Assembly: GCA_027531565.1 (NCBI GenBank)
Contig: JAPZSB010000007.1
Location: 434,001-498,000, forward strand
Direction of reading: 5' to 3'
Source of the DNA: Beijerinckiaceae bacterium
GTDB taxonomy: Bacteria > Pseudomonadota > Alphaproteobacteria > Rhizobiales > Beijerinckiaceae
Length of the DNA: 64,000 bases
In this document: in pieces, positions 18,616 through 27,206 of the stretch
Layout: every line of letters begins with the position of its first letter
How positions within the stretch are numbered: position 1 is the stretch's first letter
The notes under the pieces: model-generated
Database searches by the model: none
Told to the model about the DNA's origin: nothing
What the model saw: only the letters and a program-made list of their open reading frames with translations
Translations under genes and position numbers: made by a program

Positions 18616-19611
18616 ATGCTCGATTTCGTGACGGCGAAAATTCTCGCCCGGCTGTCGACCGAGAACCTCATTGCCTCCGGCCTCCTGCTGGCCACGGCCC
18701 TGGGCTCGGCGCTCTATGTCTATTTCCGGACCATCGAGAAGCGCTCGTTCCGGGAGTTCTTCGAGTTTCTCATCCCGCACGAGATCATCACCCATCCCTC
18801 CGCCAAGGCGGATTTCCTGTTCTGGATCACCAAACGGGCGATCACGCCCTTCCTGATGTTCCCGGCGGGCGCGGTTTTTGTCGGGGCCATGGGCTATGCG
18901 ACCCACCAGGTTCTGGGCGGCCTGTCCGGCATCACCGAACCGCTGCTCGGCCAGCCCGGTCCGCTGACCATCGTGATCTTCACCATCACGATGCTGCTTG
19001 CCTATGACATCTCCTATTACACCTATCACTGGGCGCAGCATAAGTTCCCCTTCCTGTGGGAGCTGCACAAGGTGCATCATTCCGCGGAAGTGATGGTCGG
19101 CATCACCAAGGATCGCGTCCATCCGCTGGACGAACTGATGAACCGGGCGTGGGACGGGGTCATTGCCGGGTTCTTCTTCGGGCTCTGGACGCTGATCTCG
19201 CTCAATCCGGTCGAGGCCACGATCTTCGGCGTCAATGTCTATGTTATCCGCAACATCCTGATGATGGATTTCGTGCGGCACACGCATCTCAAGATCTCGT
19301 TCGGCGCGCTCAACAGCATCGTGCTGTGTCCGCATTATCACCAGCTCCATCACAGCGCGGACCCGAAGCACTACGACAAGAATTTCGGCCTGCTCTTCAG
19401 CTTCTGGGATCGCTGGTTCGGGACGCTGGCCGTTCCGGAAAAGGACGAGAGCTTCACCTTCGGCCTGATGGAACGCGAGAGCCGGGAATACCAGTCCCTG
19501 TTCGGCCTGTGGGTCCTGCCGGTCATCAAGATGGGCGGGCATATCCAGCGGTGGCTCCGGCTCGACCGCGGACGCAAGGCCGCGGAGCCGGCCAAGGAGC
19601 CTTCGGCATGA
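18616..19611 (+). CDS. Sterol desaturase/fatty acid hydroxylase superfamily protein
   Basis: Protein of 331 aa, an integral membrane di-iron enzyme. The histidine clusters are intact: HWAQH (138-142), HKVHH (151-155) and HYHQLHH further on. Several hydrophobic helices surround them. Members hydroxylate or desaturate lipids using O2. The gene stop codon overlaps the ATG of the following acyltransferase gene (ATGA), so the two proteins are made together and probably act in one lipid-tailoring pathway. The substrate is unknown; sterols are not expected in most alphaproteobacteria, so a fatty acyl or ornithine/glycolipid target is more likely. Confidence 0.88.
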   Translation: MLDFVTAKILARLSTENLIASGLLLATALGSALYVYFRTIEKRSFREFFEFLIPHEIITHPSAKADFLFWITKRAITPFLMFPAGAVFVGAMGYATHQVLGGLSGITEPLLGQPGPLTIVIFTITMLLAYDISYYTYHWAQHKFPFLWELHKVHHSAEVMVGITKDRVHPLDELMNRAWDGVIAGFFFGLWTLISLNPVEATIFGVNVYVIRNILMMDFVRHTHLKISFGALNSIVLCPHYHQLHHSADPKHYDKNFGLLFSFWDRWFGTLAVPEKDESFTFGLMERESREYQSLFGLWVLPVIKMGGHIQRWLRLDRGRKAAEPAKEPSA

Positions 19612-20765
19612 ACGGGCCTTTCGAGATCGTCCCCGAAGCCCTTGCCGGGTCATCCGCCGGGATCCGGGTGGAGATTGTCCGGACCGCCGAGGCGCTGTCC
19701 GCGCTGGAGCCGGACTGGCAGCAGCTCTGGGCCGCCTGCGGCGCCCTGATCTTCCAGAGCCATGGCTGGATCGAAGGCTGGTGGCTGCACATTGCCGATC
19801 GCGAGACGCGGCAATTGCTGATCGCGACCGCCTGGGACGGATCGATGCTCGTCGGCGTCATGCCGCTGGCGATCCATCGCCACCGCGGCCTTCGCCTGCT
19901 GGAATGGGCCGCGCGCGACCATGCCGATTATTGCGACATGCTCATCCACCCCGCCGCTTCGCCGGATGTCACCAGTGCCCTGTGGAACGCGGTGACCCGG
20001 CAGCGGGGCTATGACCTGATCCTGCTGAACCGGCTGATGCCGGATGCCCGCGCCCATGCTCTGCTGACCGCCGGCGAGCGCCCGGTCCTGATGCCCAATC
20101 ATCGCAGCGAGATGAGCCTCCGGGTGGTCGGCCCGCATGCCGATGGCGAAGCCTGGTTCAATGCCCAGACCAAGAAGACCCGCCAGAACTACCGGCGGGG
20201 CGTGGCCTATCTCTCGGAAGGGGCGGAACTCCGGTTCCGGCTGCTGCCCCCGGATGCCGAACTCGAACCGGTTCTCGCCCGCCTTGCCGCGCTGAAGCGT
20301 GCCTGGCTGGAGAAAATGGGGCTCGACGCCCCGCTCTTCGACGAGGGGGCGCCGCTGCTCGGGGCGCTGGTCGAGACCCTGCGCCGGGCCGGGCAGCTGC
20401 GGATCTTCGTGCTCGAACGGGGCGACGAGACCATCGCGATCTCGATCAACTTCATCGACGGCAGGAAGATGATGGCCTTCGTAACCACCTATGACCCTGC
20501 GGTCGAGAAGGGCTCGCCGGGCATGGTCCTGATGGTCGACTATATCCGCTGGGCCTTCGACAACGGGCTGGATCTCGTCGACTTCCTGTGCGGCGCGGAA
20601 GACTTCAAGTCACGCTTTGCCTCGGAGACCGTGACCCTGACCTCGATGGCCGGAGCGGCCTCCCTTGTGGGGACGGCCGCGCTGACCACCGACCGGCTGG
20701 TGCGCTTCATCCGCACCTGCCGCGCCGGGCTCGCCGAGCGCCGCGCGGGCGCCCGGGCTGCCTGA
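19608..20765 (+). CDS. CelD/BcsL-type GNAT acyltransferase
   Basis: Protein of 385 aa with the Acetyltransf_6 (CelD/FemAB-like) fold in its second half. Diagnostic segments are TKKTRQNYRRGVAYL around residues 185-200, GDETIAISINFIDG, and DLVDFLCGAEDFKSRF near the end. The first third (LSALEPDWQQLWAACG, IFQSHGWIEGWW) is the usual N-terminal half. The ATG at 19608 overlaps the hydroxylase stop codon and follows AAGGAG. Members attach acyl or aminoacyl groups in polysaccharide or lipid modification. It converges with the DapA-like gene after 6 bases. Confidence 0.85.
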   Translation: MNGPFEIVPEALAGSSAGIRVEIVRTAEALSALEPDWQQLWAACGALIFQSHGWIEGWWLHIADRETRQLLIATAWDGSMLVGVMPLAIHRHRGLRLLEWAARDHADYCDMLIHPAASPDVTSALWNAVTRQRGYDLILLNRLMPDARAHALLTAGERPVLMPNHRSEMSLRVVGPHADGEAWFNAQTKKTRQNYRRGVAYLSEGAELRFRLLPPDAELEPVLARLAALKRAWLEKMGLDAPLFDEGAPLLGALVETLRRAGQLRIFVLERGDETIAISINFIDGRKMMAFVTTYDPAVEKGSPGMVLMVDYIRWAFDNGLDLVDFLCGAEDFKSRFASETVTLTSMAGAASLVGTAALTTDRLVRFIRTCRAGLAERRAGARAA

Positions 20766-20771
20766 CGCCGC

Positions 20772-21707
20772 TCAGGCCGAAAAGACGGCACGCGGATCGT
20801 GCCGGGCGAGACGGGCGAGCAGGTATTCCACCTCCTCGCGCGCCATGACCGAGAGCGAACCGGCAGGACGCCGCTGCGCATCGGAGGCCAGCAGGCCGCG
20901 ACGCATCAGCACGTATTTCCGGACAGCAAGACCAACGCCCGGCTGCTGCTCGTAGCGCAGAAGCGGCAGATGCGCATCGAACAGGTCATGCGCGGCATCG
21001 CGATGCCCGGCCTTGGCGAGGCGGACGACATCGACCAGCATTTCCGGGAAGGCATAGCCGGTATTGGAGCCGTCGGCGCCGCGATCCATCTCGAAATCGA
21101 GGAAGAGGCCGCCATTCGCCGTCATGATGGAAACCGGGCGGAGGCTGCCTTCCGCCTGCCATTTGCGCAGGGTGCTGATCTTCTCGAGGCCGGGCCAGTC
21201 CTCGGCCTTGAGCATGACGCAGGACGGGTTGTCGGTGATGATCCGGCGGATCACCCCCGGCGTCATGACGACGCTGGTGATCAGCGGATAATCCTGGATG
21301 ACGAAGGGGATGTCGCGGCCGATGGCCTGCACGGCATCGGCATAGTAGCCGACGATCTGGTCATCGGTGCGCAGCGTGTTCGGCGGGGCGATCATCACTG
21401 CCGCAGCGCCGGCCTCGACTGCCTCGCGCGCCAGCGCCCGCATGGCTGCGAAACCGGGCGCGGAGACCCCGACGATTATCGGCCGGCCTGCCATGACCGC
21501 CACGGTGCGGCGGATCATCTCGAGGGATTCCGCCGCCTCGAGCTTGGGGGCCTCTCCCATGATCCCGAGGATCGTGACGCCCTCCGCGCCGACAGCGAGG
21601 TAATGCGCCAGCAGCCTCTCGAGGCTGGCCCAGTCGATCTCGCCGCCCGGCAGGAAGGGCGTGGGGGCGATGGGGAAGACACCCGTAAAGGCCTCGTGGG
21701 AGATCAT
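20772..21707 (-). CDS. Dihydrodipicolinate synthase-family aldolase/lyase
   Basis: Protein of 311 aa with the class I aldolase TIM-barrel. The Schiff-base lysine is Lys167 in CVMLKAEDWPG and the catalytic Tyr is Tyr140 in VIQDYPLITS. The N-terminus FPIAPTPFLPGGEID is typical. The family also contains N-acetylneuraminate lyase-like and keto-acid aldolases, and this protein is not a clear DapA, since its context is catabolic. Its ATG overlaps the stop codon of the RraA-family gene. It probably cleaves a 2-keto acid produced by its partners. Confidence 0.87.
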   Translation of the reverse strand: MISHEAFTGVFPIAPTPFLPGGEIDWASLERLLAHYLAVGAEGVTILGIMGEAPKLEAAESLEMIRRTVAVMAGRPIIVGVSAPGFAAMRALAREAVEAGAAAVMIAPPNTLRTDDQIVGYYADAVQAIGRDIPFVIQDYPLITSVVMTPGVIRRIITDNPSCVMLKAEDWPGLEKISTLRKWQAEGSLRPVSIMTANGGLFLDFEMDRGADGSNTGYAFPEMLVDVVRLAKAGHRDAAHDLFDAHLPLLRYEQQPGVGLAVRKYVLMRRGLLASDAQRRPAGSLSVMAREEVEYLLARLARHDPRAVFSA

Positions 21708-22441
21708 TCGCCCTTCCCCTTCGTGGCTTCGTAGCGCGCCTTGGTCTCGGCATTCATCGGGTAGAGGCCCGGCAGTGGCACGCCCCGGTTCACCTCGTCC
21801 ATGATCCAGGCTTCCATGCGCTCCTGCTCGATGGCGAGCGGGACGATAGCGTCGACCAGCGCCTCGGGAATGAGGACGGCGCCGTCATCATCGGCCACGA
21901 TGACATCGTTCGGGAAAACGGCCACGCCGCCGCAGCCGATCGGGCGCTGCCAGTCGACGAAGGTCAGCCCCGCGACGGAAGGCGGGGCCGCCGCGCCGCT
22001 GCACCAGACCGGCAGGCCGGTGCCGAGCACACCGGCGAGATCACGCACCACGCCATCGGTGACAAGCGCCGTCACCTTCCGGTTTTTCATGCGGGCGCAG
22101 AGAATATCGCCGAAGATCCCCGCATCCTGCACGCCCATCGAATCGACCACGGCAATCACGCCTTCCGGCATCGCCTCGATCGCGCCGCGGGTCGAGATCG
22201 GTGAGGACCAGCTTTCCGGCGTGGCGAGATCCTCGCGCGCCGGCACGAAGCGCAGCGTGAAAGCGCGGCCGACGAGGCGGGGCTGGCCGGTGCGGATGGG
22301 CATGGCGCCGCGCAGCCAGACATTGCGCAGGCCCTTCTTCAGCAGGATCGTGGTGAGGGTGGCCGTGGTGATGGTGGCGAGCGCCGCGCGGATCTCGGCA
22401 GCGAGCGGCTTTGCAGCCGGCATGTCAAAGGTAACGGACAT
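21704..22441 (-). CDS. RraA-family protein, probable HMG/CHA-type aldolase
   Basis: Protein of 245 aa. The RraA fold is shown by GVIAVVDSMGVQDAGIFGDI, ALVTDGVVRD (with the substrate-binding Arg and metal-binding Asp) and NDVIVADDDGAVLIP. The family includes the RNase E inhibitor RraA and class II 4-hydroxy-4-methyl-2-oxoglutarate or oxaloacetate-type pyruvate aldolases. At 245 aa it is longer than true RraA (about 160 aa), with an N-terminal and a C-terminal extension as in the aldolases. Its neighbours, an SDR and a DapA-family gene, support a catabolic aldolase role. Confidence 0.85.
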   Translation of the reverse strand: MSVTFDMPAAKPLAAEIRAALATITTATLTTILLKKGLRNVWLRGAMPIRTGQPRLVGRAFTLRFVPAREDLATPESWSSPISTRGAIEAMPEGVIAVVDSMGVQDAGIFGDILCARMKNRKVTALVTDGVVRDLAGVLGTGLPVWCSGAAAPPSVAGLTFVDWQRPIGCGGVAVFPNDVIVADDDGAVLIPEALVDAIVPLAIEQERMEAWIMDEVNRGVPLPGLYPMNAETKARYEATKGKGE

Positions 22442-22455
22442 CGGATTTTCCGGGT

Positions 22456-23241
22456 TCAGATGTTGGGGAGAGCGCCGCCATCGACCCGGATGACCGAGCC
22501 GGTGACATAGGAGGCGCGCGGCGAGGCCAGGAAAACGGCCATGTCGGCGAATTCACGCGGATCGCCATAGCGGCCGACGGGGATGGTCGCCTGGCTGGCG
22601 GCCGAGACCTCCTCGACCGGGCGGCCTTCGCGCTTGGCCTGGTTGGCATCGATCGAGCGGACGCGGTCGGTGAGGATGCGGCCAGGCGCCAGCACGTTGA
22701 CGGTGATCCCGTCGCGTGCGACCTCGCGGCTCAGCGTCTTCGACCAGCCGACCAGCGAGGCACGGAGCGTGTTCGACATGCCGAGATTGGGAATCGGCGC
22801 CACAACGCCCATCGAGGTCGAGGTGATGATGCGGCCCCAGCCGCGCTGGCGCATGCCAGGCAGCACCCGGTCGGTGATGGCGAGCACGCAGAGCACCATC
22901 GACTGGAAATGCGCCTGCCACGTCGCGATCGATTGTCCGGCCGCCGGCGAAGGCGGCGGGCCGCCGGTATTGTTGACGAGGATGTCGATCGGGCCGAGCT
23001 TCGCCTCGATCTCGGCGATGGCGGGCTCGATCCGGCCGAGATCGGCCAGGTCCCAGACCAGCGGCAGAACCTCGCCCCCCTTCGCGCGGATCGCCGCCGC
23101 CGTCGCCTCGAGCTTCTCCGCCTTCGTGCCGGTGATGGCGACACGCGCGCCTTCTTCGGCCAGCACCTCGGCGATCGCGGCACCAAGCCCGCCCGATGCC
23201 GCGGTGACCAGCGCCACCTTGCCCTTCAATCCCAGATCCAT
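22456..23241 (-). CDS. SDR-family oxidoreductase with altered catalytic pair
   Basis: Protein of 261 aa with a Rossmann fold. The cofactor loop is TAASGGLGAAIA, the NNAG-equivalent is NNTGGP, and the C-terminus SYVTGSVIRVDGG is standard. At the active site the usual YxxxK is replaced by SNTLR (Ser156, Arg160), while an upstream Ser (TSTS) is retained. A subgroup of SDRs with this pattern exists as far as I recall; activity may be changed. It is first in a minus-strand operon with the RraA-family gene (14-base gap) and the DapA-like gene. AGGAAGGA precedes the ATG at 23241. Confidence 0.87.
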   Translation of the reverse strand: MDLGLKGKVALVTAASGGLGAAIAEVLAEEGARVAITGTKAEKLEATAAAIRAKGGEVLPLVWDLADLGRIEPAIAEIEAKLGPIDILVNNTGGPPPSPAAGQSIATWQAHFQSMVLCVLAITDRVLPGMRQRGWGRIITSTSMGVVAPIPNLGMSNTLRASLVGWSKTLSREVARDGITVNVLAPGRILTDRVRSIDANQAKREGRPVEEVSAASQATIPVGRYGDPREFADMAVFLASPRASYVTGSVIRVDGGALPNI

Positions 23242-23602
23242 GGAAAATCCTTCCTTGTCCCGCCGTAACGGCTTTGTGCCTTTCTAGCGGGCAGGGGCTG
23301 CCGCCGGAAAGGGCAAAACGCGAAAACCGTGCGGGCATGGATGCCCGCAACGACGACCATGTCGTTGCGGGAATCAATCAAATCCGGCCAAAAAGGCCCG
23401 ATCGGGTGGACCGGAGGGCGGTTGTTGCGCACGAAACCGCTTCAACCCTTCCGGGACATGCGCATTTTGACACGGCTCTGGCATGGCGATTGCCAGAACC
23501 AAAACCCGTGTCTAGTCTTTCGCCATCCGCTGCCGGGACAACAACAAAATCCCCGGCGGCCCGAAAGTCCCGGCCCGGCCGGGTTGTCCAGGGGAGACCA
23601 TC
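23242..23602. promoter_or_regulatory. 361-base divergent control region, SDR operon and ABC importer
   Basis: No gene is seen. Two overlapping inverted repeats occupy 23330-23371: an 8-bp stem (23330-23337 with 23342-23349) and an 11-bp stem (23344-23354 with 23361-23371) that share bases 23344-23349, so only one can form. Rightward, TTGCCA (23490-23495) and TAGTCT (23513-23518) with a 17-base spacer form a promoter candidate for the importer. Read leftward, the 8-bp stem is followed by CGGTTTTCGCGTTTT, resembling a terminator. Confidence 0.5.
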
Positions 23603-25198
23603 ATGACGACGTTCCGCAAATCGCTGTGGCTCGCGCTCATCGCCTCGACCTTCGCGGTCGGCGTGGCCGAAGCCCGCACGCTCAAATGGGCCCGCTCGGG
23701 GGATTCGCTGACCCTCGATCCGCATGCCCAGAACGAAGGGCCGACGCATACGCTCAGCCACCAGATCTACGAGCCGCTGATCATCCGCGACCATACCGGC
23801 AAGCAGCTGCCCGCTCTGGCCACCTCGTGGAAGGTGACCTCCGACCCGACGGTGTGGGAATTCAAGCTGCGCACCGGCGTGAAGTTCCATGACGGCGCCG
23901 AATTCGATGCGGATGACGTGGTCTTCTCGCTCGAGCGCGCCATGCAGCCGACCTCCGACATGAAGGGCCTGCTGACCTCGATCGAGAAGGTCTCGAAGGT
24001 CGATGCGCACACCGTCCATATCAAGACCAAGGCACCGAACCCGCTGCTGCCGAACAATCTCGGCGACCTGTTCATGATGGACAAGGGCTGGTCCGAGAAG
24101 AACAACGTGACCAAGGTCCAGGACTTCAAGAACAAGGAAGAGAATTTCGCGGTCCGCAATGCGAACGGCACCGGCGCCTTCATGCTTGTCAGCCGCGAGC
24201 CGGACGTGAAGACCGTGCTGAAGCGCAATGACAATTACTGGGGCAAGAGCGAGGTTCCGCTGGAAATCACGGAAGTCGTCTATACCCCGATCAAGGCCGA
24301 TGCGACGCGCGTTGCCGCGCTGCTCTCGGGCGAGGTCGATTTCGTGCAGGACCTGCCGGTGCAGGATATCGAGCGCCTCCGCAAGGACAACAAGCTGCGC
24401 GTGAATTCCGGCCCCGAGAACCGCACGATCTTCTTCGGCTTCAATATCGGCGACAAGGACCTCAAGTCCGACAATGTCGAGGGGAAGAACCCGTTCGCGG
24501 ATGTCCGCGTCCGCCAGGCCATGAACATGGTCGTCAACCGCCAGGCGATCCAGCGCGTCGTGATGCGCGGTGAATCCGTGCCGACCGGCGTGATCGCCCC
24601 GCCCTTCGTGAATGGCTGGACCAAGGAACTCGACACGCCGCCGGCCGTCGATGTCGCCGCCGCCAAGAAGCTGATGGCCGATGCCGGCTATCCGAACGGC
24701 TTCTCGGTGACGCTGCATTGCCCGAACGACCGCTACGTCAACGACGAAGCGATCTGCCAGGCCGCCGTCGGCATGTGGGGCCAGCTCGGGATCAAGGTGA
24801 ACCTCGTCAGCCAGTCCAAGTCGATCCACTTCACGCTGATCCAGAAGCAGCCGCCGGAATCCGACTTCTACATGCTCGGCTGGGGCGTCCCGACCTTCGA
24901 CTCGGACTACATCTTCTCGTTCCTCTACCACACCCGGGCCGGCAGCCGCGGCAGCTGGAACGCCACGCGCTACACGAACCCGGAAGTCGACACGATGATC
25001 CAGTCGCTGTCGGGTGAAACCGATCTCGCCAAGCGCAATGCGACGATCGCCAAGATCTGGTCGATCCTGCACAAGGATGTCGTCTACATCCCGCTGCATC
25101 ACCAGACGCTGGCCTATGGCATGAAGAGCGACCTCGACATTCCGGTCGACGTCTCGAACCAGCCGAAGCTGAAGATGATCTCCTTCAAGCGCAGCTAA
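23603..25198 (+). CDS. ABC transporter substrate-binding protein, family 5
   Basis: Protein of 531 aa with a cleavable signal peptide (residues 1 to about 24, ending AEA before RTLKWA). It is a periplasmic solute-binding protein of the dipeptide/oligopeptide/nickel type, shown by SLTLDPHA, FKLRTGVKFHDGAEF and DADDVVFSLERA. Two cysteines in the C-terminal half (near HCPNDRY and EAICQAA) may form a disulphide. It is first of a five-gene importer operon; a strong hairpin and T-tract after it probably boosts its level over the membrane parts. The ligand is unknown; the amidase and aldolase genes around it suggest an amide or peptide-like carbon source. Confidence 0.93.
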   Translation: MTTFRKSLWLALIASTFAVGVAEARTLKWARSGDSLTLDPHAQNEGPTHTLSHQIYEPLIIRDHTGKQLPALATSWKVTSDPTVWEFKLRTGVKFHDGAEFDADDVVFSLERAMQPTSDMKGLLTSIEKVSKVDAHTVHIKTKAPNPLLPNNLGDLFMMDKGWSEKNNVTKVQDFKNKEENFAVRNANGTGAFMLVSREPDVKTVLKRNDNYWGKSEVPLEITEVVYTPIKADATRVAALLSGEVDFVQDLPVQDIERLRKDNKLRVNSGPENRTIFFGFNIGDKDLKSDNVEGKNPFADVRVRQAMNMVVNRQAIQRVVMRGESVPTGVIAPPFVNGWTKELDTPPAVDVAAAKKLMADAGYPNGFSVTLHCPNDRYVNDEAICQAAVGMWGQLGIKVNLVSQSKSIHFTLIQKQPPESDFYMLGWGVPTFDSDYIFSFLYHTRAGSRGSWNATRYTNPEVDTMIQSLSGETDLAKRNATIAKIWSILHKDVVYIPLHHQTLAYGMKSDLDIPVDVSNQPKLKMISFKRS

Positions 25199-25210
25199 TC
25201 CTGCGGACAG

Positions 25211-25245
25211 GCGCGGCTCGCCCCGGGTGAGCCGCGCCCTTTTTT
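25211..25245 (+). terminator. Terminator-like hairpin inside the ABC operon
   Basis: A perfect 9-bp stem (25211-25219 with 25229-25237) with a 9-base loop is followed by CC and six T (25240-25245). It lies between the binding-protein gene and the first permease. Partial termination or 3'-end protection would give more binding protein than permease. Confidence 0.8.
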
Positions 25246-25254
25246 GAGAGTGTC

Positions 25255-26241
25255 ATGTTTGCTTTTGCCATCCGCTCGCTGGCCCAGGGCGTGCTCGTCC
25301 TGGTCACGGTCGCGTTCATCGCCTTTTCCATGTTCCGCTTCGTGGGCGACCCCGTCGTCAACATGCTCGGCCAGGAGGCGACCCAGCAGGACCGCCAGGA
25401 ACTGACCGAGCGGCTCGGGCTCAACGATCCCTGGCCGATCCAGTTCGCCCGATTTCTCGGCGATGCCGCGCAGGGCGAATTCGGCGTCTCCTACCGGCAG
25501 GGCCGCAAGGTGTCCGACCTGATCAAGGAACGCCTGCCGGCCACGCTTGAACTCGCGGTGCTCTCCGCGATCTTCGCCACCGGGCTGGGGGTGCTTCTGG
25601 GGGTCTATGCCGCGATCAACCGGACCGGCATCCTGAGCAACCTGATCATGTCACTCAGTCTGATCGGGGTCTCTCTCCCCACCTTCCTGATCGGGATCGG
25701 GCTGATCTACATTTTCGCAGTCGAGCTGCGCTGGCTGCCCTCCTTCGGGCGGGGCGAGGTGGTGCGGCTCGGCTGGTGGAGCACGGGCCTGCTCACCGAA
25801 TCGGGGCGGAAATCGCTCATCCTGCCGGTGCTGACGCTCGGCTTCTTCCAGCTCACGCTGATCATGCGGCTTGTGCGCGCCGAGATGCTGGAAGTGATGC
25901 GGGCCGATTTCATCCGATTCGCCCGGGCACGCGGCATTTCCGACCGCTCGATCGAGTTGAGCCATGCGCTGCGCAACACGCTGATCCCCGTTGTCACCAT
26001 TGCCGGCCTGCAGCTCGGCTCGGTCATCGCCTTTGCCATCGTCACGGAGACGGTGTTCCAGTGGCCGGGTCTCGGCGCGCTGTTCGTCAATGCGGTGCAA
26101 TTCGCCGATGTGCCCGTCATGTCGGCCTATCTGATGTTCGTGGCCGCCGTGTTCGTCATCGTGAACCTGACGGTCGACCTTCTCTATTTCATCCTCGATC
26201 CGCGCCTGCGCTCCGGGCGCCGCGTGGCGAAAGGACATTGA
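25255..26241 (+). CDS. ABC transporter permease, DppB/OppB type
   Basis: Protein of 328 aa with six predicted membrane helices. The N-terminal MFAFAIRSLAQGVLVLV and the EAA-like loop RAEMLEVMRADFIRFARARG are characteristic of the DppB-like first permease. It pairs with the DppC-like product of the next gene, 2 bases downstream, to form the inner-membrane channel. Confidence 0.93.
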   Translation: MFAFAIRSLAQGVLVLVTVAFIAFSMFRFVGDPVVNMLGQEATQQDRQELTERLGLNDPWPIQFARFLGDAAQGEFGVSYRQGRKVSDLIKERLPATLELAVLSAIFATGLGVLLGVYAAINRTGILSNLIMSLSLIGVSLPTFLIGIGLIYIFAVELRWLPSFGRGEVVRLGWWSTGLLTESGRKSLILPVLTLGFFQLTLIMRLVRAEMLEVMRADFIRFARARGISDRSIELSHALRNTLIPVVTIAGLQLGSVIAFAIVTETVFQWPGLGALFVNAVQFADVPVMSAYLMFVAAVFVIVNLTVDLLYFILDPRLRSGRRVAKGH

Positions 26242-26243
26242 CC

Positions 26244-27206
26244 ATGGCCGAGATGCCCTCCCCTGCCACGCCCGATAGCAGCGCCGTGCGCCGTTCCGCG
26301 CTGGCGCGCTTCCTCGACAGCGACCTGTTCTTCGCCTTCAAGAGCTCGCCAGTGGCGATTGTCTCCTTCATCGTGTCGGTCGTGATGATCGGCGCCGCGC
26401 TGCTCGCGCCGCTGATCTCGACGCAGAACCCGTTCAACCCGGCCGAACTGAACCTCATGGAGGGGATGACCAAGCCGGGCACCGCGAATGAGTTCACCGG
26501 CAAGACCTTCATCTTCGGTACCGATCCGCAGGGCCGCGACATGTATTCCGCCGTGCTCTACGGCACCCGGGTCTCGCTGCTCGTCGGCGCGGCCTCGGTG
26601 CTGTTCTCGGCGACGATCGGCGTGTTCCTCGGGCTGATGGCCGGCTATCTCGGCGGCCGCACGGAAGCCGTGATCATGCGGATCGCCGATATCCAGCTGT
26701 CGTTCCCGGCCATCCTGATCGCGTTGCTGGTCTTCGGGGTGGCGCGCGGCATCATCCCGCCGGCCCAGCAGGAGGGGGCGACGCTGATCCTGCTGATTGT
26801 CGCGATCGGCCTGTCGAACTGGGCGCAATATGCGCGCACGGTGCGCGGCTCCACGCTGATCGAGAAGGGCAAGGAATATGTGCAGGCCGCCCGGGTGATC
26901 GGGCGTTCGCCACTTGTCATCATGATCCGCCATATCCTGCCGAACGTGATGGGCCCGGTGCTGGTGATCGCGACGATCAACCTCGCGCTCGCCATCATCG
27001 AAGAGGCGACCCTGTCCTTCCTCGGCGTCGGCATGCCGCCGACCCAACCCTCGCTCGGCACGCTGATCCGGATCGGCCAGCAATTCCTGTTTTCGGGCGA
27101 ATGGTGGATCCTGTTCTTCCCGGCCATCACGCTGGTGATCCTTGCACTGGCGATCAACCTGCTGGGCGACTGGCTGCGCGATGCATTGAATCCGAGGCTG
27201 CAGTGA
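26244..27206 (+). CDS. ABC transporter permease, DppC/OppC type
   Basis: Protein of 320 aa. It has an N-terminal extension with one helix (residues about 35-58), the marker FGTDPQGRDMYSAVLYG of DppC-like proteins, and five further helices with the EAA loop KEYVQAARVIGRSP. The ATG at 26244 is preceded by AAGGA at 8 bases and gives a start just after the previous stop codon, so an upstream in-frame start is rejected. Its stop codon overlaps the start of the first ATPase gene by one base. Confidence 0.93.
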   Translation: MAEMPSPATPDSSAVRRSALARFLDSDLFFAFKSSPVAIVSFIVSVVMIGAALLAPLISTQNPFNPAELNLMEGMTKPGTANEFTGKTFIFGTDPQGRDMYSAVLYGTRVSLLVGAASVLFSATIGVFLGLMAGYLGGRTEAVIMRIADIQLSFPAILIALLVFGVARGIIPPAQQEGATLILLIVAIGLSNWAQYARTVRGSTLIEKGKEYVQAARVIGRSPLVIMIRHILPNVMGPVLVIATINLALAIIEEATLSFLGVGMPPTQPSLGTLIRIGQQFLFSGEWWILFFPAITLVILALAINLLGDWLRDALNPRLQ

